Assembly: GCF_036059255.1 (NCBI RefSeq) | Contig: NZ_CP107947.1 | Coordinates: forward strand, 6,138,001-6,202,000 | From: Micromonospora sp. NBC_00389 | GTDB lineage: Bacteria > Actinomycetota > Actinomycetes > Mycobacteriales > Micromonosporaceae | DNA: 64,000 nt | Reading direction: 5' to 3' | Shown: one piece after another, positions 10,315 through 18,441 of the stretch | Layout: every line of letters starts with the position of its first letter | How positions within the stretch are numbered: the stretch's first letter is position 1 | The notes under the pieces: model-generated | What the model was told of the DNA's origin: nothing | The model's database searches: none | The model's input: only the letters and a program-made list of their open reading frames with translations | Made by a program: the position numbers and the translations under genes

Positions 10315-10872
10315 TCAGTTGTTCCAGTACTGGCCGACCAGGTCGGTGGCCTGCTTCTCCCACTGGGCGTAGGCGTCCGGGTAGGCCGACACCTGCACGG
10401 TCTGCGCGGCGTCGGTCAGCGGCATGTCCTGCCACCCGTCAACCTGCTTCAGGCCCTTCAGGAACGCGGTGGTCGAGTACTCAGGGTCGGTGATCTGCTC
10501 CGGCGTACCCCAACCCGAGCTCGGCCGCTGCTGGAACAGGCCCAGCGAGTCGTGGTCGTTCATGTCGCCGAGGTGGCCGAGGTTCTCCAGCTTCGACTCC
10601 TGCAGACTCGTCGCGATCGAGATGACCGCGGCCCGCTCCGGCAGACCGGCCTTCTTCGTGGCGGCGATGATCGCCTTGACGTTGGCGGTCTGCTCACCGT
10701 TCAAGTCGATGCGGGACTGCTCACCCTGCGGCGAGACCGACTGCACGGCCACGGCGGCGGGCTTGGTGTCGACGGGGGTGGCGGCGTGGGCGGCGATCGG
10801 ACCGGCGAACACACCACCGGCGAAGGCCAGACCAGCAACAGACAGCACACTCTTACGCATGATCGTGTTCAT
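10315..10872 (-). CDS. Secreted lysozyme-like (transglycosylase-fold) protein
   Basis: A 185-residue secreted protein. A Sec signal peptide covers residues 1-31 (MRKSVLSVAGLAFAGGVFAGPIAAHAA). The mature domain (about residues 58-185) has AAVISIATSLQESKLENL with a candidate catalytic Glu, then DSLGLFQQRPSSGWG, a pattern shared by lysozyme-like and Rpf/transglycosylase-fold cell-wall proteins of actinobacteria. The ATG at 10872 has AAGGAG 9 bases upstream; ATG at 10860 is an alternative. It probably acts on peptidoglycan during growth or as a structural cell-wall protein; enzymatic activity is not proven by the sequence. It stands alone, with a strong hairpin after it and a long repeat-filled leader before it. 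Confidence 0.75.
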   Translation of the reverse strand: MNTIMRKSVLSVAGLAFAGGVFAGPIAAHAATPVDTKPAAVAVQSVSPQGEQSRIDLNGEQTANVKAIIAATKKAGLPERAAVISIATSLQESKLENLGHLGDMNDHDSLGLFQQRPSSGWGTPEQITDPEYSTTAFLKGLKQVDGWQDMPLTDAAQTVQVSAYPDAYAQWEKQATDLVGQYWNN

Positions 10873-11020
10873 GGGGGTAGCTCCTTCACGGGGGTAAACA
10901 CCCAGCCGACCGGGGGATCGGCGTTACGGGTGCGAGCACCTCGTCCGGCGCTAACAACAAGAAGGGGGGAAGTCTTTTCGGCGGCCAACGGGCAGGGGCT
11001 CGTGGCGCCGGGTCTGTGTG

Positions 11021-11290
11021 TAACGACCGCCGGGCCGACATCATTCCGGGCCTGGCCCATCCGCCGGCACCCTGTCGAGCGGGGCGCGGGGGCGGTCGTT
11101 CAGGGGATCTGTAACGACCGGCGGGCCGGGGTCATTCCGGCATTGGCACCGGGTCGAGCAGGTGCCTGGTGCGGTCGTTCGGGGATCTGAAACGACCGGG
11201 CCGGGCCTGGCATTCCAACCCCGGGGGGTGGGGCGGCGGGCCGTGGTACTGCGATCGTCAGGGTATGTAACGACCCCGGGCCGGCCCCCA
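11021..11290. repeat. Four diverged repeats bounded by taacgaccg / cggtcgtt
   Basis: Units begin with taacgaccg (or aaacgaccg) at 11021, 11112, 11190 and 11268, contain a shared cattcc core, and the first two end in cggtcgtt (11100 and 11179). The ends of each unit are inverted repeats of each other, so each can fold into a long stem. Units of about 65-80 bases are separated by a conserved ggggatctg-type spacer. They fill the gap upstream of the lysozyme-like gene. No gene is seen in 10873-11884. Confidence 0.65.
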
Positions 11291-11340
11291 TTCCGGCCGA
11301 CGCGTGCAGCCGGTCACACGCCAGAGACCCCGGATACCGG

Positions 11341-11540
11341 ACATTCGGCACCCGGATCGCCCACCGCTCCCGGCGTCAGCCGGGACATTCGACGCGATCG
11401 GCCACCGCTCCCGCCGTCAGCCGGACATTCGACGCGATCGGCCACCGCTCCCGCCGTCAGCCGGACATTCGACGCGCTCGGCCACCGTCAGCCGGACATT
11501 CGACGCGCGCCCGACCACCGCCCCCGGCGCCAGACGCGGC
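11341..11540. repeat. 40-base tandem repeats
   Basis: Two identical 40-base units start at 11384 and 11424 (each beginning gacattcgacgcgatcgg). Before them is a diverged 43-base unit (11341); after them a shortened 31-base unit (11464) and a decayed unit (11495). They are directly adjacent with no spacers, so this is not a CRISPR array. The function is unknown. Confidence 0.75.
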
Positions 11541-11556
11541 CGGCTGGCCATGGTCA

Positions 11557-11690
11557 ACTCCAGATCACCGACATGGGGGCATCGTCGCGCCGGGATACCG
11601 CGACATCGCCGACACCGAGTCGATCACCCACGCCGCACCGGTAGGCGGGCGCGTGAGGTGCCCCGGTAACGCAACACGGCGAGGATCCGA
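11557..11690. repeat. Direct repeat copy 1, duplicate of the response-regulator 3' end
   Basis: About 134 bases that recur at 11788-11921 with a constant offset of 231 bases. The second copy includes the last 36 bases or so of the LuxR response-regulator gene; this copy carries a diverged version of that end (with gcaacacggcgaggatccg) but no gene upstream of it. Copy 1 is therefore a non-coding duplicate. Confidence 0.7.
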
Positions 11691-11780
11691 TGCCGGTAAG
11701 CGGACATCCGAGCGCCACAGGGGGATCGTGCGCCATCAGGACGCCGCGAGAACCACACCCCCCGAGACGGGTGCATGGCG

Positions 11781-11858
11781 GTGATCGACTCCAGATCGCC
11801 GACATGGGGACATCACCGCGGCGGGATACCGCGACATCGCCGACACCGAGTCGATCAC
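11781..11858. repeat. Palindrome-ended intergenic element
   Basis: A 78-base element with perfect 10-bp terminal inverted repeats (gtgatcgact at the left, agtcgatcac at the right) and internal copies of cgccgacat / atcgccgaca. The related copy in 11550-11630 has kept the right end but lost much of the left. It sits just downstream of the response-regulator stop and looks like a REP-type element. Confidence 0.5.
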
Positions 11859-11884
11859 CCACACCGCAGCGGTAGGCGGACGCG

Positions 11885-12529
11885 TCAGGTGCCCAAGTAG
11901 CGCAACACGGCGAGGATCCGGCGGCTGTAGCCGGTCACGTGTGCGAGGTCGAGTTTGTCGAAGATCGCGTTGACGTGCTTCTCCACCGCGCTCTGCGACA
12001 CGTGCAGACGCTGGGCGATGGCGGCGTTCGTGTGCCCCTGGGCCATCTCGTGCAGCACGTCCCGTTCGCGCGGGGTCAGCCGACCGAACGGGTCCGGCCG
12101 GTCGGAGCCGGCGACCACCTGCCGGACCACCTCGGGGTCGAGCGCGGTGCCCCCGGCGGCGACGCGGTCCAGTGCGTCGAGGAAGTCGTCCACCTGGGCG
12201 ACCCGGTCCTTGAGCAGGTACCCGACGCCCTCAGGGCGGTCCGCGAGCAGCCGGCCGGCGTACCGCCGCTCCACGTACTGGGAGAGCACCAGGACGGCGG
12301 TGCTGGGCCAGCGCCGGCGGATTTCCAGCGCGGCGCGTAGCCCGTCGTCGGTGTGCGTGGGCGGCATCCGGACGTCGGTGACGACCACGTCGGGACAGGA
12401 CCGTTCGACCGCCTCGACCAGCTCGTCGGCGGTGCCGACCGCCGCGACCACCTCGTGGTCCTCCTCGGCGAGTAGCCGCGCCAGGCCCTCCCTGAGCAGC
12501 GTCGAGTCTTCGGCGAGGACTACCCGCAC
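11885..12529 (-). CDS. LuxR/NarL-type response regulator
   Basis: A 214-residue response regulator. The receiver domain covers residues about 1-120, with acidic residues in LAEDSTLLREG, phosphorylatable Asp in DVVVTDVRMPP and Lys in YLLKDRV. The LuxR-type DNA-binding domain (about 145-210) reads LTPRERDVLHEMAQGHTNAA and then SQSAVEKHVNAIFDKL. The GTG start at 12529 overlaps the end of the histidine kinase gene by 10 bases, so the pair is translationally coupled. The kinase phosphorylates it and it then binds target promoters; the targets are unknown. The end of this gene is partly duplicated downstream at 11557-11690. Confidence 0.9.
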   Translation of the reverse strand: MRVVLAEDSTLLREGLARLLAEEDHEVVAAVGTADELVEAVERSCPDVVVTDVRMPPTHTDDGLRAALEIRRRWPSTAVLVLSQYVERRYAGRLLADRPEGVGYLLKDRVAQVDDFLDALDRVAAGGTALDPEVVRQVVAGSDRPDPFGRLTPRERDVLHEMAQGHTNAAIAQRLHVSQSAVEKHVNAIFDKLDLAHVTGYSRRILAVLRYLGT

Positions 12530-13680
12530 GGCAGCTCCGCGAGCACGGTGGTCGGACCGCCGACCGGGCTGGTCACCCGCAGCCGGCCGTCCAGCGCGGC
12601 GACCCGCCGGGCCAGCCCGGACAACCCGCGCCCGGCCGGGTCCGCGCCACCCACGCCATCGTCGTGTACGCGCATCCGGACCATCCCTTCCCGTACCCCG
12701 ATCTCGACCGTGACCACGGTAGCGGCGGCGTGCTTCGCGGCGTTGGTGAGCGCCTCGCAGGCCACGAAGTACAGCACCGTCTCGGTCTGCCGCTCGGGGC
12801 GGACCGGCAGCTCGCAGCGGATTCGCACCGGCACCTCGGAGCGGCGGGCGACCATGGCGAGCACCTCGCCGAGGTCGCTGCCGTCCAGCGCCGACGGGTA
12901 GACCCGCCACGCCACCTCGCGCAACTCCTCGACGGCCCGCTGTACGTCCTCGTGTGCCTGGGCGAGTAGCGCGCGGGAGCGGTCGGCGTCCCGGGTGCGT
13001 CGGGCCCGGCCGAGCAGCATGCCGAGGGGGACCAGCCGCTGCTGGAGGCCATCGTGCAGGTCGCGCTCGATGCGCTGCCGCTCGGCGTCAACGGCGTCGA
13101 TAACCCCGGCCCGACTGGTGGTGAGCTCGCGGACCCGCGCCGCCAGCTCCGCCCGGCTTCCCGGGCCGAGCAACCGCTGGGCCAGCCGAATGTCCAGCGC
13201 GGCGACGCTGACGATGGCCTGGACGTTGAGCAGCAGCAGCACCCCTCCGACGGCGACCTGCGCCAGCGCGTCGAGGGGGGTCAGCTCGCCGCGCACCGCC
13301 GCACGCAGCACGATCGCGGCCAGTACCACGCCGACGCCCAGCACGGCGTACGCCAACAGGCCGAGCACGCCGGGCAGCAGCCGGGCGGCGAGGTAGCCGA
13401 CCTGCCGCCGGGTCGCCGCGCCGACCGGTGCGGGCAGCTCACCCGCGGCGAGCAGCCCCGTCAGCCGGCGGCGTTCCACGCGCACCAGCAGTGCGGCGTA
13501 CCGCTTCGTCAGGCCAGCGGCCCGGCGGCCGGCCGGGGGCGCGAGCGCGGACCCCGCGAGCGCGACGGCCGCGACGGCCAGGAAGACCAGCTCGACGGCG
13601 GCGGTCGCGGTCCCGGCGGCGACGCCGACCGGCAGCCGAAGGCGGTGCCACCACCGGCCGGTCCGACGCTCGCCCGCCAT
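12520..13680 (-). CDS. Membrane sensor histidine kinase (NarL/DesK type)
   Basis: A 386-residue kinase. The N-terminal half has several hydrophobic helices (AAVELVFLAVAAVALAGSALA; VLGLLAYAVLGVGVVLAAIVL; VAVGGVLLLLNVQAIVSVAAL). The HisKA_3 dimerisation box ERQRIERDLHDGLQQRLV holds the phospho-acceptor His. The HATPase part has EALTNAAKHAAA (N box) and HDDGVGGADPAGRGLSGL (G boxes). ATG at 13680 is taken as the start; the frame continues upstream through a 66-base tandem duplication into the DedA gene, with further starts possible in the repeat. It is the partner of the overlapping response regulator. The stimulus is unknown. Confidence 0.85.
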   Translation of the reverse strand: MAGERRTGRWWHRLRLPVGVAAGTATAAVELVFLAVAAVALAGSALAPPAGRRAAGLTKRYAALLVRVERRRLTGLLAAGELPAPVGAATRRQVGYLAARLLPGVLGLLAYAVLGVGVVLAAIVLRAAVRGELTPLDALAQVAVGGVLLLLNVQAIVSVAALDIRLAQRLLGPGSRAELAARVRELTTSRAGVIDAVDAERQRIERDLHDGLQQRLVPLGMLLGRARRTRDADRSRALLAQAHEDVQRAVEELREVAWRVYPSALDGSDLGEVLAMVARRSEVPVRIRCELPVRPERQTETVLYFVACEALTNAAKHAAATVVTVEIGVREGMVRMRVHDDGVGGADPAGRGLSGLARRVAALDGRLRVTSPVGGPTTVLAELPCG

Positions 13681-13770
13681 TACCTGCCGCCCGCCCGACT
13701 GCCGGAGCCGACGCCACCACCGGCCGGACCGACGCTCCCCCACGACCACCTGACGCCCGCCCGACTGCCG
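13647..13770. repeat. 66-base tandem duplication at the kinase 5' end
   Basis: Two imperfect 66-base copies (13647-13704 matches 13713-13770) lie between the DedA stop and the likely kinase start. Translated in the kinase frame they give a 22-residue repeat (RQSGGRQV-GERR-GRWW-RL). The length keeps the frame, so the true kinase N-terminus is ambiguous. Confidence 0.7.
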
Positions 13771-13772
13771 GT

Positions 13773-14558
13773 CTAGCGCTCGTCCGAGGCCCACGAGCCG
13801 CTGCGGTAGAGAGTGCCGCGACCGCCCGGGTCGGGCACGCCGTGCCCCGCCCCCTGGTGGTCGAGGGGGGCCGGCTCGGGGTTGCGGGCGGCGCGACGGG
13901 CCCGCAGCACGCGAGACCCGACGAACCAGGCGACGGCCGCCACGACGGCCACGATCACCACGTTCTGGAACACGCCGACATACCCCTCGACGAGGTGCCA
14001 GTTGTCGCCGAGCAGGTAGCCGGCGAGCACGAAGGTGGTGTTCCAGATCAGGCTGCCCAGCGTGGTGTAGAGCAGGAACGTGCCGACGGGCATCCGCTCG
14101 ACCCCGGCCGGGATGGAGATCAGGCTCCGGAAGATCGGGATCATCCGGCCGAAGAAGACCGCCTTCACGCCGTGCCGGAGGAACCACGCCTCGGTCCGGT
14201 CCACGTCGCTGAGCTTCAGCAGCGGCAACCGGGCCGCGATGGCGCGCATCCGGTCCCGGCCCAGCGACGCACCGATCAGATAGAGCGCCAGCGCACCCAC
14301 CACCGAGCCCAGGGTGGTCCAGAAGATCGCACCGATCAGACTGATCCGGCCCTGCGCGGCGACGAACCCGGCCAGCGGCAGGATCACCTCGCTGGGGATC
14401 GGCGGGAACAGGTTCTCCAGCGCCACCGCCAGGCCGGCGCCCGGCCCGCCGAGCCGTTCCACCAGGTCACTGACGTAGCCGACCAAGCCATCCTGGGGCG
14501 GTCCGGCCTCAGCGATGGGGGTTCCGGTGGCGAGCACGGCGTGGGACGTTCGAATCAT
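13773..14558 (-). CDS. DedA-family membrane protein
   Basis: A 261-residue integral membrane protein of the DedA/SNARE-associated (VTT) family. The hallmark segments are present: ENLFPPIPSEVILPLAGF with its proline and glutamate, the glycine-rich SVVGALALYLIGASLGRD, and FFGRMIPIFRSLISIPAG with the conserved R-x-x-P pattern. Several helices follow (TFLLYTTLGSLIWNTTFVLAGYLLG, VVIVAVVAAVAWFVGS). DedA proteins are lipid scramblases or flippases and support membrane homeostasis; the exact substrate here is not known. It is 93 bases upstream of the likely kinase start on the same strand and may share a transcript with the two-component pair. Confidence 0.88.
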   Translation of the reverse strand: MIRTSHAVLATGTPIAEAGPPQDGLVGYVSDLVERLGGPGAGLAVALENLFPPIPSEVILPLAGFVAAQGRISLIGAIFWTTLGSVVGALALYLIGASLGRDRMRAIAARLPLLKLSDVDRTEAWFLRHGVKAVFFGRMIPIFRSLISIPAGVERMPVGTFLLYTTLGSLIWNTTFVLAGYLLGDNWHLVEGYVGVFQNVVIVAVVAAVAWFVGSRVLRARRAARNPEPAPLDHQGAGHGVPDPGGRGTLYRSGSWASDER

Positions 14559-14640
14559 GCCCCCACGCTACGAAGTGATCCTGAGAGCCGACCATGGGGT
14601 CGACCACCCGGCCGCGCAGCCCGACCACAGCCCCGGGGGT

Positions 14641-15339
14641 GTGGAAAACCGCACCCCGCTACGGTTCGCTGTGGCGCAGCCACTGTGCGTACCCCGGGAC
14701 GTCGCGGCGAACGCGCGGACGCACGCCGCCGCAGTCCGCGCGGCGCGCGCCCGGGTGGTGCTCTTTCCGGAACTGTCCCTGACCGGGTACGAGTTGAACG
14801 CCCCGGTCGTGCCAGTCGACGACCCCCGACTGACGCCGCTGGTCGAGGCGTGCGCCGAGACGGGCGCGCTGGCCCTGGCCGGAGCGCCGGTCGCCGGTGA
14901 CCACATCGCCATGCTGGCGGTGACCGGCGCTGGCGTGACGGTGGCGTACCGGAAGATGTGGCTGGGCGACGTGGAGGCCCGCCGGTTCCGGCCGGGCGAC
15001 GCGCCGGCCGTGCTCGACGTGGACGGATGGCGGGTGGGGCTGGCGATCTGCAAGGACACCGGCGTCGCCGCGCACGCGGCGCGGACCGCCGCGCTCGGGA
15101 TCGACGTGTACGCGGCGGGCGTGCTGGAGTCGGCGAGCGACGCCGACGTGTCGGACCAGCGGGCGCACCGGATCGCCACCGCGCACCGGGTCTGGGTGGC
15201 GATGGCGAGCTTCGCCGGGTCGACCGGTGGCGGCTACACCGAAGCAGCCGGTCGGTCCGCCATCTGGTCGCCGAAGGCCGAGGTGTACGGCCGGACGGGC
15301 ACGGAGCCGGGTGAGCTGCTCCGCGCCAGCCTCGACTGA
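14641..15339 (+). CDS. Carbon-nitrogen hydrolase (nitrilase superfamily)
   Basis: A 232-residue protein with the Glu-Lys-Cys triad of the nitrilase superfamily: Glu in VVLFPELSLTGYE, Lys in AYRKMWLGD, and Cys in VGLAICKDTG. It would hydrolyse an amide or nitrile C-N bond in the cytoplasm; the substrate cannot be inferred. The GTG at 14641 after a G-rich site is preferred; the frame is open to 14515 but that region overlaps the start of the divergent DedA gene. At 230 residues it is slightly short for the family but includes all the catalytic parts. Confidence 0.82.
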   Translation: MENRTPLRFAVAQPLCVPRDVAANARTHAAAVRAARARVVLFPELSLTGYELNAPVVPVDDPRLTPLVEACAETGALALAGAPVAGDHIAMLAVTGAGVTVAYRKMWLGDVEARRFRPGDAPAVLDVDGWRVGLAICKDTGVAAHAARTAALGIDVYAAGVLESASDADVSDQRAHRIATAHRVWVAMASFAGSTGGGYTEAAGRSAIWSPKAEVYGRTGTEPGELLRASLD

Positions 15340-15358
15340 ACGCGGTTAGGGTGGGCCG

Positions 15359-16189
15359 GTGATCTCTGGGAGGCTGGTGCAGTTGCGGCGCTATCCGGTG
15401 AAGTCGTTGCTGGGCGAGCGATTGCCGGCCGCCGACGTGGGCGAGACCGGCGTCGCGGGTGACCGCGCGCTGGCCCTGCTGGATCGGGCCACCGGTCGGG
15501 TTGCCAGCGCCAAGCAACCTCACCGGTGGCGCACCCTGCTCACCCTGCGGGCGGCCGGCACGGCACCCGACGCGGTGCGGATCACCCTGCCCGACGGCCG
15601 GCACCTGTCGACCGCGGAGCCCGACATCGACGTGGTGCTCTCCGCGACGGCGGGCCGTTCGGTGACGCTGGTCGACGCCGTACCGGCCGACGCCACGCTG
15701 CTGCGTTCCCACCCGGACGCGGTGCTGGCCGCCGGATTGGCGGACGAGGTCCCGGCGGACGAGAGCCGGCTCGGGTCAGCCGCGCCCGGCACCTTCTTCG
15801 ACTTCGCCCCGATCCATCTGGTCACCACCGCAACCCTGGACCGGATCGCCGCCGACCTGCCGCCCGAGGCTGGGACGGTGGAACGCTACCGACCCAACCT
15901 GGTGCTCGACACGTCCGGGGACGCGTTCGCCGAGAACGCCTGGGTGGGCCGGGAGCTGCGGATCGGCCCGGCCCTGGTGCTCGCCGTGCTCGCCCTGACG
16001 CCGCGCTGCGCGGTGCCGACGCTGGCGCACGGCCCGCTGCCACGGGAGACCGAGGCGCTGCGGGTGCCGGCTCGGCTGAACCGGATCGAGCCGTTGCCGG
16101 GCCTGGGCCCGCAGCCGTGCGTCGGCGCGTACGCCCGGGTGGTCCGTCCCGGCCGGGTGGCGGAGGGCGATCCCGTCACGGTCGGCTGA
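15359..16189 (+). CDS. MOSC-domain protein
   Basis: A 276-residue protein. The N-terminal MOSC_N beta-barrel is recognised by LVQLRRYPVKSLLGERL and VAGDRALALLD (residues about 5-45). The C-terminal MOSC domain contains RYRPNLVLDTSG and TPRCAVPTLAHG, where a conserved Cys could bind sulfur or the molybdenum cofactor. Family members such as mARC and YiiM/YcbX reduce N-hydroxylated compounds or carry sulfur. The start is GTG at 15359, 20 bases after the C-N hydrolase stop, so the two are probably co-transcribed. The exact reaction is not known. Confidence 0.82.
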   Translation: MISGRLVQLRRYPVKSLLGERLPAADVGETGVAGDRALALLDRATGRVASAKQPHRWRTLLTLRAAGTAPDAVRITLPDGRHLSTAEPDIDVVLSATAGRSVTLVDAVPADATLLRSHPDAVLAAGLADEVPADESRLGSAAPGTFFDFAPIHLVTTATLDRIAADLPPEAGTVERYRPNLVLDTSGDAFAENAWVGRELRIGPALVLAVLALTPRCAVPTLAHGPLPRETEALRVPARLNRIEPLPGLGPQPCVGAYARVVRPGRVAEGDPVTVG

Positions 16190-16260
16190 TTCTCGCCCGC
16201 CAACTGATGACGCTCGGCGCGGCTCCGGCCGATGTCGTACGGGCCGGGCATCATCGCCAC

Positions 16261-16701
16261 ATGAGCACGCTCCCTTCTCGACTGTCCGTTGTCACGCTGG
16301 GCACGCGCGACATCGGCACGTTGCGCTCGTTCTACCGTTCGTTGGGCTGGCCCGAGCTGCCGTCCAGTGACGACGGTTGGTCGGCGTTCCTGCTCGGCGG
16401 CGTTCTGCTCGCGCTCTATCCGCTGCCCGAGCTGGCGGCCGAGGCGGCGCCCGGCGTGGCAGATCCGGCGGGCGGCTGGTCCGGCGTCACGCTGGCCTGC
16501 AACGTCGACAGCCGCGAGGCCGTCGACGCGGCCTTCGCCACGGCCGTCGCGGCGGGCGCCACCGTGGTCGCGGAGCCGACCGACCGGGCCTGGGGTGGGC
16601 GCTCGGGCTACTTCGCAGATCCGGAGGGCAACCGCTGGGAGCTCGCGTGGGCGGGCACGGCCCGTTTCGACGAGCGCGGTGCCCTCATTTCGTTCGGCTG
16701 A
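16261..16701 (+). CDS. VOC-family (glyoxalase/bleomycin-resistance fold) protein
   Basis: A 146-residue protein with two beta-alpha-beta-beta-beta halves typical of the vicinal-oxygen-chelate fold: LSVVTLGTRDIGTLRSFYRSLGW at the N-terminus and SGYFADPEGNRWELAWAG near the end, with Glu in WELAW as a likely metal ligand. Family members include dioxygenases, glyoxalase I and drug-binding proteins; nothing here picks one. The ATG at 16261 is the clear start. The 3' end overlaps the convergent DUF1330 gene by 17 bases. Confidence 0.8.
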   Translation: MSTLPSRLSVVTLGTRDIGTLRSFYRSLGWPELPSSDDGWSAFLLGGVLLALYPLPELAAEAAPGVADPAGGWSGVTLACNVDSREAVDAAFATAVAAGATVVAEPTDRAWGGRSGYFADPEGNRWELAWAGTARFDERGALISFG

Positions 16702-17023
16702 GTTCGGCGGCCATCTGCGCTGAGCTGTGGTTGGGCTCCACTCCGTCCACCAGGATGGCCTCGCCGGCGAGGTGCCTTGTCCGCAAGGGCTTGATCTCCT
16801 GATAGTTGCTGGAGTGATACCAGGAGCGAGCCGTGGGCAGGTCGGGAAATTCGATGATCACCACATCGCCCGGCCAGGTGCCTTCCATCACGTCAACGGT
16901 GCCGCCGTGGACGATGAACCGGCCACCGAAGGGGGCGAGGGTGGCATCGATACGCTCCAGATACTCCAACACGTCGGCGTGGATGGGTGCTCTGCGCAGG
17001 TGCGCAAGCGCGTACGCGGTCAT
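16685..17023 (-). CDS. DUF1330-domain protein
   Basis: A 112-residue protein of the dimeric alpha/beta-barrel DUF1330 family: MTAYALAHLRR at the start, LAPFGGRFIVHGG in the middle, and DVVIIEFPDLPTARSWYHSSNYQEI, a conserved stretch in this family. Function is unknown for the family. ATG at 17023 is preceded by GGAGAA. It is 41 bases downstream of the SnoaL-like gene on the same strand; the two likely form an operon divergent from the XRE regulator. Confidence 0.8.
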   Translation of the reverse strand: MTAYALAHLRRAPIHADVLEYLERIDATLAPFGGRFIVHGGTVDVMEGTWPGDVVIIEFPDLPTARSWYHSSNYQEIKPLRTRHLAGEAILVDGVEPNHSSAQMAAELSRTK

Positions 17024-17064
17024 GGGTTCTCCGTTCGTTACGGGTGGTCGGCCCTGGGAGTCAA

Positions 17065-17433
17065 TTACGCCGTCGGGACGCGGTCCAGGAAACCCAGGAC
17101 CTGGGTCAGCCGTCCGTCCTCGTCGGTCGTTGCGACGTCGAAGCCCACGATCGGTGCCTCGACGCCTTCCGGCCCGAGCTCCCAGGTGAAGCGGACCTGG
17201 TTGTGGTGGCCGTCGACCGGTCCGGCCAACCGGAATGTCATGCCGGGGAACTGGTTCTGCACCGCGGCGATCGTCGCGTCGATCGCCTCCCGGCCCTCGG
17301 CGACGGCCAGTGGGTCGACGTAGCGGCCCTCGGGGGCCCACAGGTCGTTGATGTCCCGGCGCCGCCTCGCCGGATCGCTCTCATTCCACATCGCGATATA
17401 CCGCTCGGCCAGCTCATCGAAGGTGGTAGCCAC
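17065..17433 (-). CDS. SnoaL-like / nuclear-transport-factor-2-fold protein
   Basis: A 122-residue protein with the NTF2-like cone fold signature: FDELAERYIAMWNESDPARR, then INDLWAPEGRYVDPL, and FRLAGPVDGHHNQVRFTWELG. Members include polyketide cyclases, isomerases and ligand binders. GTG at 17433 is chosen because AAGGAGAG lies 8 bases upstream. It is divergent from an XRE regulator with a MmyB-like sensor domain. NTF2-fold genes are often found beside such regulators and are probably controlled by them. Confidence 0.8.
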   Translation of the reverse strand: MATTFDELAERYIAMWNESDPARRRRDINDLWAPEGRYVDPLAVAEGREAIDATIAAVQNQFPGMTFRLAGPVDGHHNQVRFTWELGPEGVEAPIVGFDVATTDEDGRLTQVLGFLDRVPTA

Positions 17434-17564
17434 GGATCTCTCCTTGCCCACTAGGGATGGGGCGGGTTGTCGCCTCTGGAAGAAATGATCTCGGCGCCCT
17501 GGCGCCTTGTCGATTACGTCGCAGGTAATGGCCGGTGCGCCGATGCGGTCACTAGGGTCGGGGC

Positions 17565-18386
17565 GTGAGGACCATGACCAGGCCCGGGCGACCAGTCGGG
17601 GAGTTGCTGCGCGACTGGCGCCGAACTCGCGGGATGAGTCAGCTCGACCTGTCGATCGAGGCGGGAGTGTCCGCCCGGCATCTGAGCTTCGTGGAGACCG
17701 GGCGATCTCGTCCGAGCCCGGAGCTGATCCTGCGGCTGGCGGAGCAGCTCGACATGCCGCTGGCTGAGCGCAACACGATGCTGCTCGCCGGCGGCTACGC
17801 GCCCGCCTACTCCAGCCACGAGCTGAGCGATCCGGAACTGGATCCGGTACGTGCCGCCATACGACAGATCCTCGACGGACACAGCCCGTACCCGGCGCTG
17901 CTCGTCGACCAGCACTGGCAACTCGTCGAAGCCAACCCTGCCGTCGCCCTGTTCACCGCCGGCGCCGAGCCCCGCCTTCTGACTCCACCGATCAACGTGC
18001 TGCGGCTCAGCCTGCACCCCGACGGCATGGCCCCGCGAATCCTCAACCTGCCCGAGTGGCGCGCCCACCTGCTCAACCGGCTGCGGCAGCAGGCCGTGAC
18101 AACCAACGACCCGGTCCTGTACGACCTGCACGAGGAGCTTCGCGGCTACCCCGGCGGCAACGGCCACGGCGCACCGATCAGCGAGGCGGTTTCGCGCATC
18201 GTCATCCCGCTCCGGTACCGCCACAACGACCAGGAGATGTCCTTCTTCAGCACCACCACCCTCTTCGGCACGCCGCTGGATGTCACCGTCTCCGGGCTGG
18301 CCGTCGAGGCCTTCTTCCCTGCCGACTCGGCGACCACCGAAACGCTCCAGGCCCTCGCCACGTCGGGAGTCGGCACGGGCACGTGA
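17565..18386 (+). CDS. XRE-family regulator with MmyB-like ligand-binding domain
   Basis: A 273-residue regulator. The N-terminal HTH (residues about 10-70) reads VGELLRDWRRTRGMSQLDLS and SARHLSFVETGRSRPS. The C-terminal part (about 105-260), with YPALLVDQHWQLVEANPAVALF and LVDQHW-type PAS-like beginning, is the MmyB-like domain reported to bind fatty-acid-like ligands. GTG at 17565 or ATG at 17574 may be used. It is divergent from the SnoaL-like/DUF1330 pair with a 131-base gap that holds two copies of a cactaggg motif, which might be its operator. Confidence 0.85.
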   Translation: MRTMTRPGRPVGELLRDWRRTRGMSQLDLSIEAGVSARHLSFVETGRSRPSPELILRLAEQLDMPLAERNTMLLAGGYAPAYSSHELSDPELDPVRAAIRQILDGHSPYPALLVDQHWQLVEANPAVALFTAGAEPRLLTPPINVLRLSLHPDGMAPRILNLPEWRAHLLNRLRQQAVTTNDPVLYDLHEELRGYPGGNGHGAPISEAVSRIVIPLRYRHNDQEMSFFSTTTLFGTPLDVTVSGLAVEAFFPADSATTETLQALATSGVGTGT

Positions 18387-18441
18387 CACTTCACCACCGG
18401 CTCCGGTGTCGGTACGCCACCCGGGCGGATACCGTCGCCCC

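Noticed and set aside
10873..11020. Possible cyclic-di-AMP (ydaO) riboswitch in the leader of the secreted lysozyme-like gene
   Set aside because: Related cell-wall genes in actinobacteria often have one, but the conserved core motifs (such as the gggtgaatc-type segment) are not present in the leader.
11384..11495. Regular repeats resembling a CRISPR array
   Set aside because: The 40-base units are directly adjacent without spacers and no cas gene is present.
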